A stretch of DNA of 64,000 bases from positions 680,958 through 744,957 of the forward strand of contig WTPW01000026.1 in the NCBI GenBank assembly GCA_009809945.1. The letters run 5' to 3'. The stretch comes from Gigaspora margarita. Taxonomy: Eukaryota > Glomeromycota > Glomeromycetes > Diversisporales > Gigasporaceae. Shown piece by piece: positions 45,588 through 56,149 of the stretch. Each line of letters begins with the position of its first letter. Within the stretch, counting starts at the first letter, position 1. The notes under the pieces are model-generated. The model had not been told where the DNA came from, searched no databases, and worked only from the letters and a program-made list of their open reading frames with translations. Both the position numbers and the translations under genes were made by a program.

Positions 45588-46995
45588 TAGTGTTTCGGGC
45601 GAAATCCATTTTCAAAATCCGAAAGGCGAAACCGAAATTCTCCCAAAGGCGAAATAAATCCGAAATTTCCGAAATGGGCGAAACTTCCGAAACCTGGCGA
45701 AACCTCCGAAACCTGGCGAAACCGAAATGGCGAAATCTCCGAAACTTTTTCGATTTTTTTTTTTTTTACTTTTTTGGAATTCTATTGTCCTATTATTTTT
45801 CTTGTACGCAGAATTATAAATTCATAATTTAATTTGTAATTACTACATTTGGTATTCTCTATCTCTTAATACAGTGAATAGGCAAATTTGCTTGCAAAAA
45901 CATAGTAATATATGAAGTATACATACAGTACGAAGAAATAATACTAGGTAAAATAACAATTTATATACTTTAAAACATTTATTTAAAATTTCCAGTATTT
46001 TAATCCTTTAACTCAATTTATTTCAGCATTAAAGAACCGTTTTGCATAACCCGTCACTCAATTTTTCCAAAAAAAATTTTTTTTTAAATTCCTATTAATT
46101 ATTCCATTTTTGCCATTTAATTTTTTCTCCGGTGTCACCCGATGATGACCTGACTTTTCCGGAATTACCCGATAGGGCCAATAAAAAAAAAAATCAAAAT
46201 TTTCTGATTCCATGTTATGCAAACCGAAGTATCAACTTTGCATTACCTTAGATGTAACATGAATGAATTTAGACCACGCAAAGTTGATTTTTTTTTAAAC
46301 CCCCCCCCCCGCCGACCGGAATTTTGAAACCCCAGGTTATGCAAAACGAGAATTAACTTTGCGTGGCCTTATAAGAAAAATTATTGTAGGATCTATCAAT
46401 AAATCTTCCTGATTAGATAACTACACAATACTGTCATCCCGCGCGTTATCCATCATGTGATGCGTGGGATAATTCGGAGCCTATACCATAATTCCGCCGA
46501 AATTTACAGATTTCCGGTGAATAATCCCGCGAATCACGCGCGGGATTTTTGGAAAAACTGCAAATTGCCCATCACTAAATAAATATTAGATAAGTTATTA
46601 GCATTAGGATTTGCAAAAATTATCTAAATGATAATTTATCGTTATCGCTATTCACATGTTACTGATATATGATATTTCGGATAAGTGAATATTTCGTACA
46701 CCATCCCCCGAATTGAACTCATACTCCGTTTCACTACGCTCTAGGTGTTTTTTCCAATAAAATTTTTAATATTAGATTTCGGAACTTTCGCCAGGTTTCG
46801 GTTTCGCCAATTTTCGGACATTTCGCCAGGTTTCGGACATTTCGCCAGGTTTCGGACATTTCGCCAAGTTTCGGACATTTCGCCAGTTTCGCCAGTTTCG
46901 GAATTATCGGATTTGAGGTCTTTGGGGCGAACCATATTTCGCCCTATTTCGGAAATTTCGCCTGGGCGAAATATATAATTTCGCCCGAAACACTA
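45588..46995. mobile_element. Non-autonomous hAT element, 1408 bp
   Basis: Perfect 8-bp flanks GCCTGCAC (45580-45587 and 46996-47003); the empty site CAGCCTGCATTAAAGAAA is at 16637. Ends TAGTGTTTCGGGCGAAAT and ATTTCGCCCGAAACACTA. Dense subterminal CGAAACCTGGCGAAAC and TTTCGCCAGGTTTCGGACA repeats give rise to two spurious reading frames. Most of the interior is not transposase; 46036-46368 is a relic of the 39915-40321 family, and ACGCGCGGGAT-type motifs near 46440-46545 form a further small inverted pair. Confidence 0.9.
46036..46368. repeat. Relic of the 39915-40321 family inside the hAT element
   Basis: TTTTGCATAACCCGTCACTC at the left and GGTTATGCAAAACGAGAATT then AACTTTGCGTGGCC at the right; the outer part of the left end is lost. 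A C-run (about 46303-46312) replaces the poly(A) core. Confidence 0.65.
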
Positions 46996-47082
46996 GCCTG
47001 CACTAAAGAAAAATAGCTTTATGTAGTATAAAAAAACCGGGTTTAAATCATCATCTAAAAAATTTTCAGATCATGTGATATA

Positions 47083-47661
47083 AGGGAGTTGGGGTATTGT
47101 GGCCAAGCGATGTATCTTGTAATCTAGTAATCGGAATTGGATGAAATTTATACCATTCAATTCGTCTCATCGAGACGAATTGAATTGTATAAATTTCATC
47201 CAATTCCGACCACTAGATCACAAGATATTATCATTTATGCAAAATATAAGTTTTTGCATATATTTGATTATATTAGTAAAGTTGCAATTTTTTTGCATAT
47301 TAACCTTTAACGATCTTGGGATCCCGTGATTGGATTTTAACGATTTTGTACTGTTAGAATCGTCTCACTGAGACGGTCATTTTGGCAGTAAAATCATCCA
47401 AAACGGACCAGTAGATCAAAAATTATTCGCTGTTAAATAATTGGCCACAATACCCCCTCCCCTCTAAAATTTAGTTTTTATATTCTATTTGTATACTAAG
47501 CATTTCTATCTAAACTATATATATGATATAAGAATTTTTTACAGTAATTTATTCTTTACTAAGTATAGTTCAAATAAAAAAAATTGTATAAAAATCTATT
47601 GGCTTATTAAAAAGTTTTATTAGTAGAGACTTTAACCTGGCCACAATACCCCCAACTCCCT
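47083..47661. mobile_element. 579-bp TA-flanked inverted-repeat element with long hairpin
   Basis: AGGGAGTTGGGGTATTGTGG then CCA mirrors TGGCCACAATACCCCCAACT then CCCT, with TA on each side. Within it, 47136-47207 is a near-perfect palindrome around TCGTCTCATCGAGACGA whose arms carry GAATTGGATGAAATTTATAC. A related TCGTCTCACTGAGACG palindrome at 47363-47378 repeats the theme. No transposase. Confidence 0.8.
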
Positions 47662-47689
47662 TATATTAATTTTTATTTACCATTACATA

Positions 47690-48730
47690 TACTTATATTT
47701 ATCATTATTGTTATATTTATCATTATTGTTAAGTATTAATCACTTAACATATCAATAAAAAAAGTTTTTTTAAAAATTATCATATTATTAATCATGCGAA
47801 GTTACACGATTGAATAATTTTTGGTGGCAATTTAACCCCGGTTGTATAAACATAAAATATCAAATAGGCTAACCTTAAGACTATTTTAACATCATCATTA
47901 TATTAATGTATATGTTGTGCGTCAGAATAGAATTTTGTCAAATTTTGAACCAGTCTGAATTAATTCTAAATACACTTAAGAAGAACTTAATTTCAAATTC
48001 GATGTAATCTATAAAAATTTCGTAAACCAATGAATAATGATCTTAATACAGAAATCGCAATCGTCCTGTGTAATAAAAAATAATTTACGACGTCAATTAA
48101 CGGACTTGCTATCAAAATTTAGTAGGTTTTTAAAAGTTACTTGCGAGATAAAATGTGTCCTAACTTTTTTTTTTGCATCTCATTTTTAAAAATTACTGTA
48201 TAGTGCGATTAAGCGAATAAAAATTACAATTTTATTTTATTAAAATTTATTTTTACTGATTTGATAATGATAAAATTTTTAGATATTTATTACCGTATTA
48301 AGTGAAATTGAATTCTCTATCCAGCTAAGTCAGTTTCGAAACCAAAAATTGAAGTTGATTTGGAATCCGACAAAAACATGTGGTCATAAAATTATTTCTT
48401 CCCTGTTGTTTTTTTTAATGGGTCATGATGTTTATTCAAATTAAAACTCAACCAATAATTCCCTGCGAATCATAAAGGACAACATTAGACAAATGATTGT
48501 GCCGCGAAGTGGTACGTTTTAAATTGTCAGGATTACCAAATTAAAATACAAGTCAGGTTTGTCTCGCGCGAAGCACATCTATACAGGATACCCTGTCAAA
48601 AGATAAAAATCAATCAACAATGTCTGTTATAATAGTTAATTGACCTCTTAAAACCTTAAAAGTTACATAAAATTTATCTACCATACATACCGGTTTTAAC
48701 AGGGTATACTATACTATTGTCTTAGAATGA
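47690..48730. repeat. Y block of unit 5
   Basis: No gene. Homologous to 1831-2690 and 7131-8220. Near 47725 it shows the site that in units 2 and 4 is occupied by the 361-366 bp insertion. Confidence 0.6.
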
Positions 48731-49052
48731 TAACATTCATTAATATGCATATGTACTTAATTCTCTATACATCTTTCAATGAATAGCATTTTAATAATTA
48801 TAACATCTTTTTCGATCAAAAGAAGTGACATAATATTATAATTAGGTTGGAATTTCATTCAATTAGCTACTTTATGTTTATCCAACACGAGTCGCTTATA
48901 TTATTTATATATTTTTTTTTCAATTTCTTCCGTTAATTTTCAATGAAATTAAAATTGATGCTCTATTTTATTTATAATATGCATTAAAATATCACAATAT
49001 TTGAAAATTTATAAATGATACTAACTTGTTTATATAAAAGGGAATTTAGAAA

Positions 49053-50564
49053 CTAGCAATAAACAGTAATGCGATGAGATGGCACCAATTTAACGTATAC
49101 TTCTACTTCCTTTTTAATATGATCATCAGTATCTATGTAAATACCCACGTAATTCAAAGTTCTTTTTCGTATGCAAAATTTGATTAACGCTTGGGTTGTC
49201 TTATTATCATCAAGATGATTAATTAACAGATTTTTTAAAGGTGCATAACAATTATTGAGCAAAATATCAATATATGAACTTAAACCAGAATATCTTAAAT
49301 CAAGATATTGCAATGTTAATGGTAATATTTTTGCCAACTGCATAACTTGCATCTTTAGTTCTTCCTTTTCTTCCAGTTCTTCAGCTAGTATACCACTAAT
49401 GTCTTGTAACGTGAGGAATTGAAGTTTTTGTAAATTACAAATAAGATCTTGGAATTGTGTGGAAAACAGAATACATGAAATGTTGAGATATGTAATGTTT
49501 GGGCAGAAAGATTTAAGTGTTCTTAGTAATAACGATTCTTCACATATTGTACCAACATCTGATTCAAGTTTTAGTCGTTGTAATAATGTGCCAGACTTTT
49601 CTAAAATATGTACTATACTCGACGTATAAATTTGGGAATTTTTAATTTCTAAAGTATTGAGACATGTCTCTAATATTCTCACATTATTGCAATATTTGAT
49701 ACGAAGAGTTTTTAAGTTTTTACAATTCATTAGCACCTTAAACTCTACGTTAAAATCACAATACGCTAATGTAACTTCTTCTAGTGATTCTTTTTGACTC
49801 TCTAAAGCTGAAATGATGGCATGGAACTCTGTAGGATTTTCTTCTCCGATTAATCTAAGCTCCCTAAGTTGCTCTTGTGATTTAATGATACATACAATCG
49901 CATGGAGTAATTGTGGTTCATTATAACCTGTATAATAATTTTCAACATTCAAAACACTAATTTTTGTAGTATTTTTTGCCAAGATTTCTGATAATGCAGT
50001 AGCACTTTTGATGTTTAATCTTGATATTCCAGTCAAAGATAATTCTTGGAGTTTTGAAACAAATCGTTCATTTCGTCCAAATAAGTGTAAAATCTCTGAC
50101 TGAAATTCATCATCAGCGAAATGTAAATCTAATTTGTGTAAAATAGCCCCATTCTCAACAAATAATTTCAATAAGAAATTCACTAAATGAAATTTCATTG
50201 ATTTGTAAGATTTCATATTATACCTGAGTTTGATCAATTGGTAAATCTTATTTTTTAGATGGATTAAATTGAGAACCTTTAGAAAACTTGCATAATTAAA
50301 TAGTGTATTTTGAAATTTTACATTTATTCCATATTCTTTCAAAACGGATTTTTCGTTCTCGTCAAGTGATAATAAGTAGTGAGAAATGAATAATGGGCTT
50401 TTATAGGAAAACGGATTTTGCCAAAGAATAGGTATTGACATTTTGCACCAATGTCTGCTCACAAGTGCGCATGAATATAAAGAATAAAATTCATCATCAT
50501 TTACATTATTAAGAATATTTTCCATTAATTCAGGCATATCGCCCATAAATATTTTTGATGCCAT
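49053..50564 (-). CDS. F-box-like / leucine-rich-repeat protein (copy 5)
   Basis: Single exon, 503 residues. F-box-like residues 8-51 (MPELMENILNNV, CALVSRHWCKM, PILWQNPF) then about ten LRR-type segments from about residue 142. It is the most divergent intact copy: residues about 97-125 (VLNLIHLKNKIYQLIKL onward) hardly resemble the other copies, and scattered LRR positions differ (for example TGISRLNIKSA against AGISGLSIKSA). It retains the HRITVYC ending. Start fixed by MASKIFMGDM. A very short upstream ORF (nine codons) lies in the leader. SCF receptor function inferred from family. Confidence 0.88.
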   Translation of the reverse strand: MASKIFMGDMPELMENILNNVNDDEFYSLYSCALVSRHWCKMSIPILWQNPFSYKSPLFISHYLLSLDENEKSVLKEYGINVKFQNTLFNYASFLKVLNLIHLKNKIYQLIKLRYNMKSYKSMKFHLVNFLLKLFVENGAILHKLDLHFADDEFQSEILHLFGRNERFVSKLQELSLTGISRLNIKSATALSEILAKNTTKISVLNVENYYTGYNEPQLLHAIVCIIKSQEQLRELRLIGEENPTEFHAIISALESQKESLEEVTLAYCDFNVEFKVLMNCKNLKTLRIKYCNNVRILETCLNTLEIKNSQIYTSSIVHILEKSGTLLQRLKLESDVGTICEESLLLRTLKSFCPNITYLNISCILFSTQFQDLICNLQKLQFLTLQDISGILAEELEEKEELKMQVMQLAKILPLTLQYLDLRYSGLSSYIDILLNNCYAPLKNLLINHLDDNKTTQALIKFCIRKRTLNYVGIYIDTDDHIKKEVEVYVKLVPSHRITVYC

Positions 50565-50704
50565 GAGTTACACTTTTTGTGTTTTAATGATTGAGAATTA
50601 AAACCCATTCCAATTATTTTAAATACTTGAACCTGTTAATTTATATAGAGGCTTTCATTTTGGTTAGCATTTTGTAGATCATTTCGTAATTTTACAAAAA
50701 AGGG
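50565..50704. repeat. Leader-proximal Z block of unit 5
   Basis: Homologous to the leader of the other F-box copies but with about 40 bases of unrelated sequence around 50595-50645. Confidence 0.5.
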
Positions 50705-50995
50705 GGTCCCTTAAAGCGGGGCAGATTGCGTCATAATTAACCAATCAAATTGTTAAATTTGATGATCCCGGATCAGCCGACGAAGCAAAACAAGCGAAAA
50801 AAAGAGAAAAATGCGAAAAATAGAAGAAACTGTAGTCTAAACCCACCTTGGAGCATTAACAAAAAAAATGTTGGGGAGGTAATTTACCTATAGAAACTTC
50901 TCTAACCCTAACCTAAGGTTGGCCCTAACCCTAAAGTTAATGAAAAACGGGAAAAACGGTATGTCACGTGATCTGCCCCGCTTTAAGGACCCCCC
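50705..50995. mobile_element. 291-bp TTAGGG-family MITE with 9-bp duplication
   Basis: AAAAAAGGG on both sides; the unoccupied site ACAAAAGAGGGTAGTT is at 20491. Ends GGTCCCTTAAAGCGGGGC and, inverted, GCCCCGCTTTAAGGACC. The interior is the reverse complement arrangement of 10793-11074 (AACCCTAACC, GCATTAACAAAAAAAATG, GATCCCGGATCAGCC). Confidence 0.8.
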
Positions 50996-51004
50996 AAAAA
51001 AGGG

Positions 51005-52250
51005 TAGTTTAAATCATTGGTACTCACGAAATTTCCCGATGAATGACCTGAATGACAATCGAATGCGTGCTTGTCATCTTTATTCCTGTCTAAATTTCGG
51101 ATTCGGACTGATCCGGAATTTTTAAATTATTGTAAGTTATGTAAGTTGATCAACATATGATATTAAATTAATTTAAACCTGGGCTATATCGAATTGATGT
51201 TAATGGCAGTAAAAATTATCACATGATTAGCTAGCTTTATAACCATATTGTAGCTTACATAAGGTTACAGTGTAATTTACATAAGTAACAGCGCATATAT
51301 ATTTCTATATGCTTTATGAAAAAAGATAGTTTTCACTTCTAAGCTAACATCTGTATATTACAATATAATTAGTATTCTTTATTATAACAAAAAATTTTTG
51401 TTATTTCATTTTTATACGATCTATGTTTTTTCTTTTTCGTCAAAGCCTTTGAAGTATCTTATTTTGATAATTTGAAATGGCGGTTTAAGACCATAAACAA
51501 TATCAAATTGGAAATTTGATTGGTTGGAATTCACGTTATTATCTACTTAACTCAATATCAAGGTTCTTTTGCTACACATTTAACATTTAAGTGGTAAATC
51601 GCAGATAAAGGGTAAAAAATGCATTTTATAATCAATTACGGCGGAATTTAATAGTAAATTTCTATAGTGTGCAAATGGGGCTTTTCTACATATAAAAGTA
51701 TTTTTTTTACTAAGCAAACCTTTTGTATTTTCTAATTAAACTTTGCAGAACCAACTTTTCTGATTCTAATGATAGTTAAATCATTCAAATCGCGTTAGTA
51801 TATGACACGATATGAGTATTTGTTGATTGTTTACTATAGGGTTTTTTTATTATGATCGGAAATGTACGGCATTCCACTTCCATATAAGGCAATTAGTAAA
51901 ACTCCGCCGATTTTTGCTATGAAATTTTGACCCTTTAACTGCGGATTACCACTAAATTATTCTCATTTATCTATTTTATTGAATATAGATTGGATTGTCA
52001 TAACCCATTTAAAGATCTAAACTGAATTCGTTTTCAAGACACGTTCGAACTCAATCATTGCTTAGAAGTTTTTTTTTTTTTTTTTTTTTTTACATATTTT
52101 AATATAGTCCCTTGATAATGGCTAAATGGTGTTTAAATTTGATTTAGAAAATGCAAAGCTTATTTCACTTTATTTAATTTTCTAACTAGTATTATCTTAA
52201 GAATTGATTATAAAATATTGATCATAGTTTCGATATAATTATAATTTTGA
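51005..52250. repeat. Z block of unit 5
   Basis: No gene. Homologous to 4660-5550 and 21466-22085, interrupted by the 362-bp element at 51591. A T-run of about 29 bases lies at 52063-52091. Confidence 0.6.
51591..51952. mobile_element. 362-bp inverted-repeat element with TAA duplication
   Basis: GTGGTAAATCGCAGATAAAG then GGT mirrors ACCCTTTAACTGCGGATTAC then CAC; TAA on each side; the empty site ACATTTAATTATTCTC is near 5151. A 3-bp TAA/TTA target fits PIF/Harbinger-type elements. Interior TTACGGCGGAATTT faces AAACTCCGCCGATTT. Confidence 0.75.
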
Positions 52251-52969
52251 TTAGACTATGGAACAGGATCTGTTGAGGTTTAGAGCCTTAATATTTAGAT
52301 TTTAATTTTATGGCTTTCTTTAAAAAATTTATAAAATATATCCATATATCATTTAAAATAATAAGCCTAATCACCAATAACAGTATTAAAGGTAATATTA
52401 ATATTTATCATTTAGATATTCGTTTAATCAATTTCTATACAGTAACTAAATGTAGTAATTTATATTATATAATATCTTTAATAGAACTTGCTAATCACCA
52501 TTTCGCCAACAATCTACATCTAGCCAGCACTAAACTATAAATCAAACCAATCTTAATTTAAATCGGTCAACTTTATCTGCAAAACGATTGTTAGCAAAAT
52601 TAGGTTATATCTTTTCTCTCTTTAGGCACATCATACATGAAGATTTATAGCAATTGCTATATTCTTGTAGTATGAAAATAATAAATAGCAAGCTCCCAAT
52701 TCAATAATTTCCTTTTACTTGATTCAATAATCTAACTACCAATATAAACATAAGCAATAAATTTAATTAGTTACAAGATAAATCAAATATTACTTACCAT
52801 CGGGAACTTCAAAAGCATCATTAGGATGAATTGCTAAAATATATACAAATAAATATACTAAAATTATAATTTATTTCAATTTGAGAAGATAAATATCATT
52901 ACCTGCATTTACTATATTGACAGATTCAGAAATAACATATTATAACATTTTAAAAAATATAAGTGCCAT

Positions 52970-54095
52970 TACCTGGTTTAGGGAGTTTTAGGAAGATTCA
53001 AAAATCGACTTGTATAAATAGTTTGTGAATATGTCTGACATTCGAATCGTGTCGATTTAACTTGATCATATAATAAGAAATTTTTGTTTGGATCTTTAAC
53101 TTGCTTATATAATTCAGTTTCTTTATTTTTCAGATCTATAAAAAATTTATTCAGTGTATCGGCTAATTCAATAGTAGTTTGTCAGTTTTTAGGTTCTTTG
53201 TCTAAGTATTTATTCACCAGATCCAAAAGTAATCGAGAAACTTTGCATCTAATTTTAGATCTGTAACCTAGACAAATACGTGTTGCTAGATCTTGTCATG
53301 TGGAATGTCATAATATGGAGGATATTCAGTAAAAACTTCTGATATCATTATTTCAAAAGAATAAATATCTGATTTTTGAGTGTATTTTTTTCCATGCGCA
53401 TATAATACCTCTGGAACAATATGGGAAGCACATCAAAAGTGCTTTAGAACTTGTATCTTGTCATACTGACTTACAAAAGCCAAAATTAGTAATAGTAATA
53501 TAAGAACTAAACATATTTTGAATAACTATATTTCCAGAATGAAAATCTTTATGCATAGGTTGGCTTTGTGAATTGTACTAAGCCCATCAGCTGTGTAATA
53601 TAAGATAACTACTTTAGAAGCTCAATTTAATTCACCATATTCACTATCTAATAATTTTCTGAGACTTCTCTGTTTTGCGTACTCCATGACCATTATGTAG
53701 TTGCCATCTTTTGGGGTTTTAGTCATTCCATAAATCACAATTGCAGAATTGCCCCCATGTTTATGTTTAAAATAAATAAAATTATCACACTTTAATAATA
53801 AATTAAAATGGTTACTTCTTCTAAAAATTATATCTTTAGAATTATCAAGGCCCTTTATACAAACATATATTTGGCCTTTCGTTCCCATATATTCTTTTGA
53901 TAAACAAGTCCTGTAATATATCCATCAATCCATACTCCTTAAAAAAATGGTGCCAAGGCCTCCTTTAGTTAAATACTTTATATTTGTGAATTTGCTAAAG
54001 GATATCCATTCAATGATGTCTTTAAACGTCGATGCATTAAGTTGTGTTTGTTGAATTAATTGATCAATGTCGTGATGGTCACTTGCCCAATTACA
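52970..54095 (-). pseudogene. Protein kinase relic (unit 5)
   Basis: Read on the minus strand across several frames this follows a eukaryotic kinase of the type expanded in Glomeromycotina: FKDIIEWISFSKFTNIKYL and TKGGLGT (glycine loop region), VIYGMTKTPKDGNYIMVMEY (hinge), HKDFHSGNI (catalytic loop, R to K), ITNFGF in the place of DFG, PEVLYAHGKKYTQKSDIYSF and PPYYDIPHD, then a C-terminal tail YTSRFLNLPK ending at a GTAATG donor. Frames change at least five times and stops interrupt every piece; only 53622-53888 stays open for 88 codons. Altered DFG and HRD make activity unlikely even if repaired. Confidence 0.85.
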
Positions 54096-55060
54096 AAAAT
54101 TTTTTTTAAACCTTGATATTAAAAAATATTAAATATAATATTAATTAAGAGCTACGACTATCAACATTTCTGATTTGCGTAAAAACAATTCTATTATCGT
54201 CCACCAAGTGGGATTTACTTATTTTCCACTAGTTCCTATTATACGAAAAAACTGCTTTTAGTCAATCAAATAATGAAGTATTGTTGAACAGTATAAAAGG
54301 TTAATAGTACAAATACTATACTAAAATTTTGTAGGGATTTTTTTTGTTAGAACATGAAAGGTGGTTGTATAATAAAATTTAAATCACTGGCAACTCTTGA
54401 AACCCATTTTTTTTTTTTGAAATTTTATGTTATAACTGATCTTAGAATTTGAGAAAAAAGCTAAAAGGAATTAAATGAATATTAAAAAAGAGGACTTTTA
54501 AAAGATGAGTTAAATTTAGACTGCTTAATGTGTAAACAAAAAATGGATTCAGGTCAAGTCGTTTGTTGCTTAAGAAAAAATTATGGCTCTTAACCAGACT
54601 TTATTGCCCAGAAGTCTGCTATCATGGAATTAATTGAAGGTGCTGGCCATATCATATTTTTTATCCGAAGTTTTATTGTAAACTTAATTTTATCAAAATG
54701 TATTGAGGGCAGCTAAGAGAAATGCAAGAAATCACTGCAATTATACATGAACAAGCTTGCAAGAAACAATTTCAAAGGCTCTTGATCAGTATATATTGTT
54801 ACATTTAGGAAATATACTCAAAAATCATAGAGGTATATAGAGTTATACCATGGGAATTGATGGAAAAATTAGCAGAATATCCATACATGAAATTTAAACC
54901 CTACAGGAGAGTTCCTGAAAATGAATTGGCTTTATTTATACAAGAAAATAAAGAAATAGATTAATAAATAAGTTAAATAAAATTAGTGCAATTAAAAAAA
55001 AAAAGAATAAATAAATAATATTTAATGTTTTAAATAAATAATATTTAATGTTCTAAAGAA
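54096..55060. other. Intergenic with a short unrecognised frame
   Basis: AT-rich. Plus-strand pieces at about 54500-54965 look weakly protein-like in changing frames; the last is listed separately. Otherwise nothing recognised. Confidence 0.4.
54860..54964 (+). pseudogene. Short C-terminal-like frame, unrecognised
   Basis: 34 codons from ATG (MEKLAEYPYMKFKPYRRVP) to TAA, open upstream in the same frame to about 54833 (EVYRVIPWEL). The amino-acid mix and Arg/Pro/Tyr content look like real protein rather than AT-rich noise. Probably the tail of a decayed gene; I cannot name it. Confidence 0.3.
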
Positions 55061-55071
55061 ATATGATTATG

Positions 55072-55251
55072 TTTTGCAAAATTGGGTGAACTCTATAATT
55101 AAATGATTGTGATTGTAGTTGTAATTGCTAAAGCTGGCTAATTTATCATAAACATTGAATCAATGCACTCATATTAGTCAAGTTTTGTAATTGTAATCGC
55201 AATTACAATTATTTAATCATAACAATAATGGTCACACAATTTTGCAAAGTG
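55072..55251. mobile_element. ~180-bp palindromic MITE (TTTGCAAAATTG family)
   Basis: TTTTGCAAAATTGGGTGA mirrors TGGTCACACAATTTTGCAAA; inner arms AATTAAATGATTGTGATTG and TACAATTATTTAATCATAA pair too. Confidence 0.7.
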
Positions 55252-55310
55252 CAAAAATGCAATAAATAAATTAATGTAATTAAAAAAAAACAAAAATTGT
55301 ATAAATTGTT

Positions 55311-55479
55311 GCAGTTTGCATAATTTTGTGACCCTTATAATTAATTTTTTAATAATTAAATAATTGTAATTGCAATCACAATTGCTAAAGCCAGCTGGTT
55401 TTAGCAATCACAATCACAATTATGATCATTTAATTATCAAGAAAATTAATCTTTGGAGTCACAAAATTATGCAATCCTG
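55311..55479. mobile_element. ~169-bp palindromic MITE, second member
   Basis: TTTGCATAATTTTGTGACCC mirrors GGAGTCACAAAATTATGCAA; the centre GCTAAAGCCAGCTGGTTTTAGC is itself palindromic. Same family as 55072-55251, 60 bp away in direct succession. Confidence 0.75.
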
Positions 55480-55907
55480 CAATAAAACAATTGATACAAA
55501 ATAAAATCTGGGGGAATACACAAGTTCACTATGGCAAACTAATTAAAGTTAATTAAGTTTATCATAGTGAAAAATTAATTTGGAATTCGAAAACATTTTA
55601 GAGCTGTGATACTTTATAAGTTTGAAAGTCAGTTTTAATTTTAAAAAAAAATGAAACTGGTTCAAATTATATCTTATAATACTGGGTTATGTGACTTGGA
55701 TTTATTTGGTCAACAATTAATTTTTTGTGCAATTTGAAACATTCTTAAATTTTAGAACAAAAATGGGACAATGTTTTATGATTTCTACTTTTAGGTGTCT
55801 GAACTATATAAAATTTAAAGTCAAATAATAAATAGTCTTTAAACTTGCTACAAATTTTAGAATATATATATTTTGATCTGCCAAATAAGTTTACTTAAAC
55901 AATAAAT
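55480..55907. other. Intergenic, nothing recognised
   Basis: AT-rich, no frame or repeat supported. Confidence 0.45.
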
Positions 55908-56124
55908 TATAGTTATTGTATGGGTTGTAGTGAATAACCCAGTTACACACAGGTTCATATTCTGTGCTGAAGGCACAGGATTTAAATATGAACTCGTGTG
56001 TGTAATGGGTTATTCCACATACCCATATATAACTATCTTATTGCATGGTGTCTGATGTAACAATCCCGTGCCAATAAGTAAATGAAAAAAGCATGGGTTG
56101 TCACATAAGACCCGTCCAATAAAA
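55908..56124. mobile_element. ~217-bp palindromic element (TATAGTTATTGTATGGG family)
   Basis: Same family as 26454-26966 but without the nested hAT MITE. Inner arms CACACAGGTTCATATT and AATATGAACTCGTGTGTG pair around GTGCTGAAGGCAC. Confidence 0.7.
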
Positions 56125-56149
56125 TCAATTTCTAAAGTTAAATATAGCA

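Noticed and set aside
46690..46745. Possible tRNA-like 3' half on the minus strand (AGTTCAATTC with flanking Gs)
   Set aside because: No matching D arm, anticodon arm or acceptor stem can be drawn; it is within a transposon.
45551..46978. Frames with repeated ETWRNLRN / FARFRTF phrases
   Set aside because: They translate the GGCGAAAC subterminal repeats of the hAT element at 45588-46995 in both directions.
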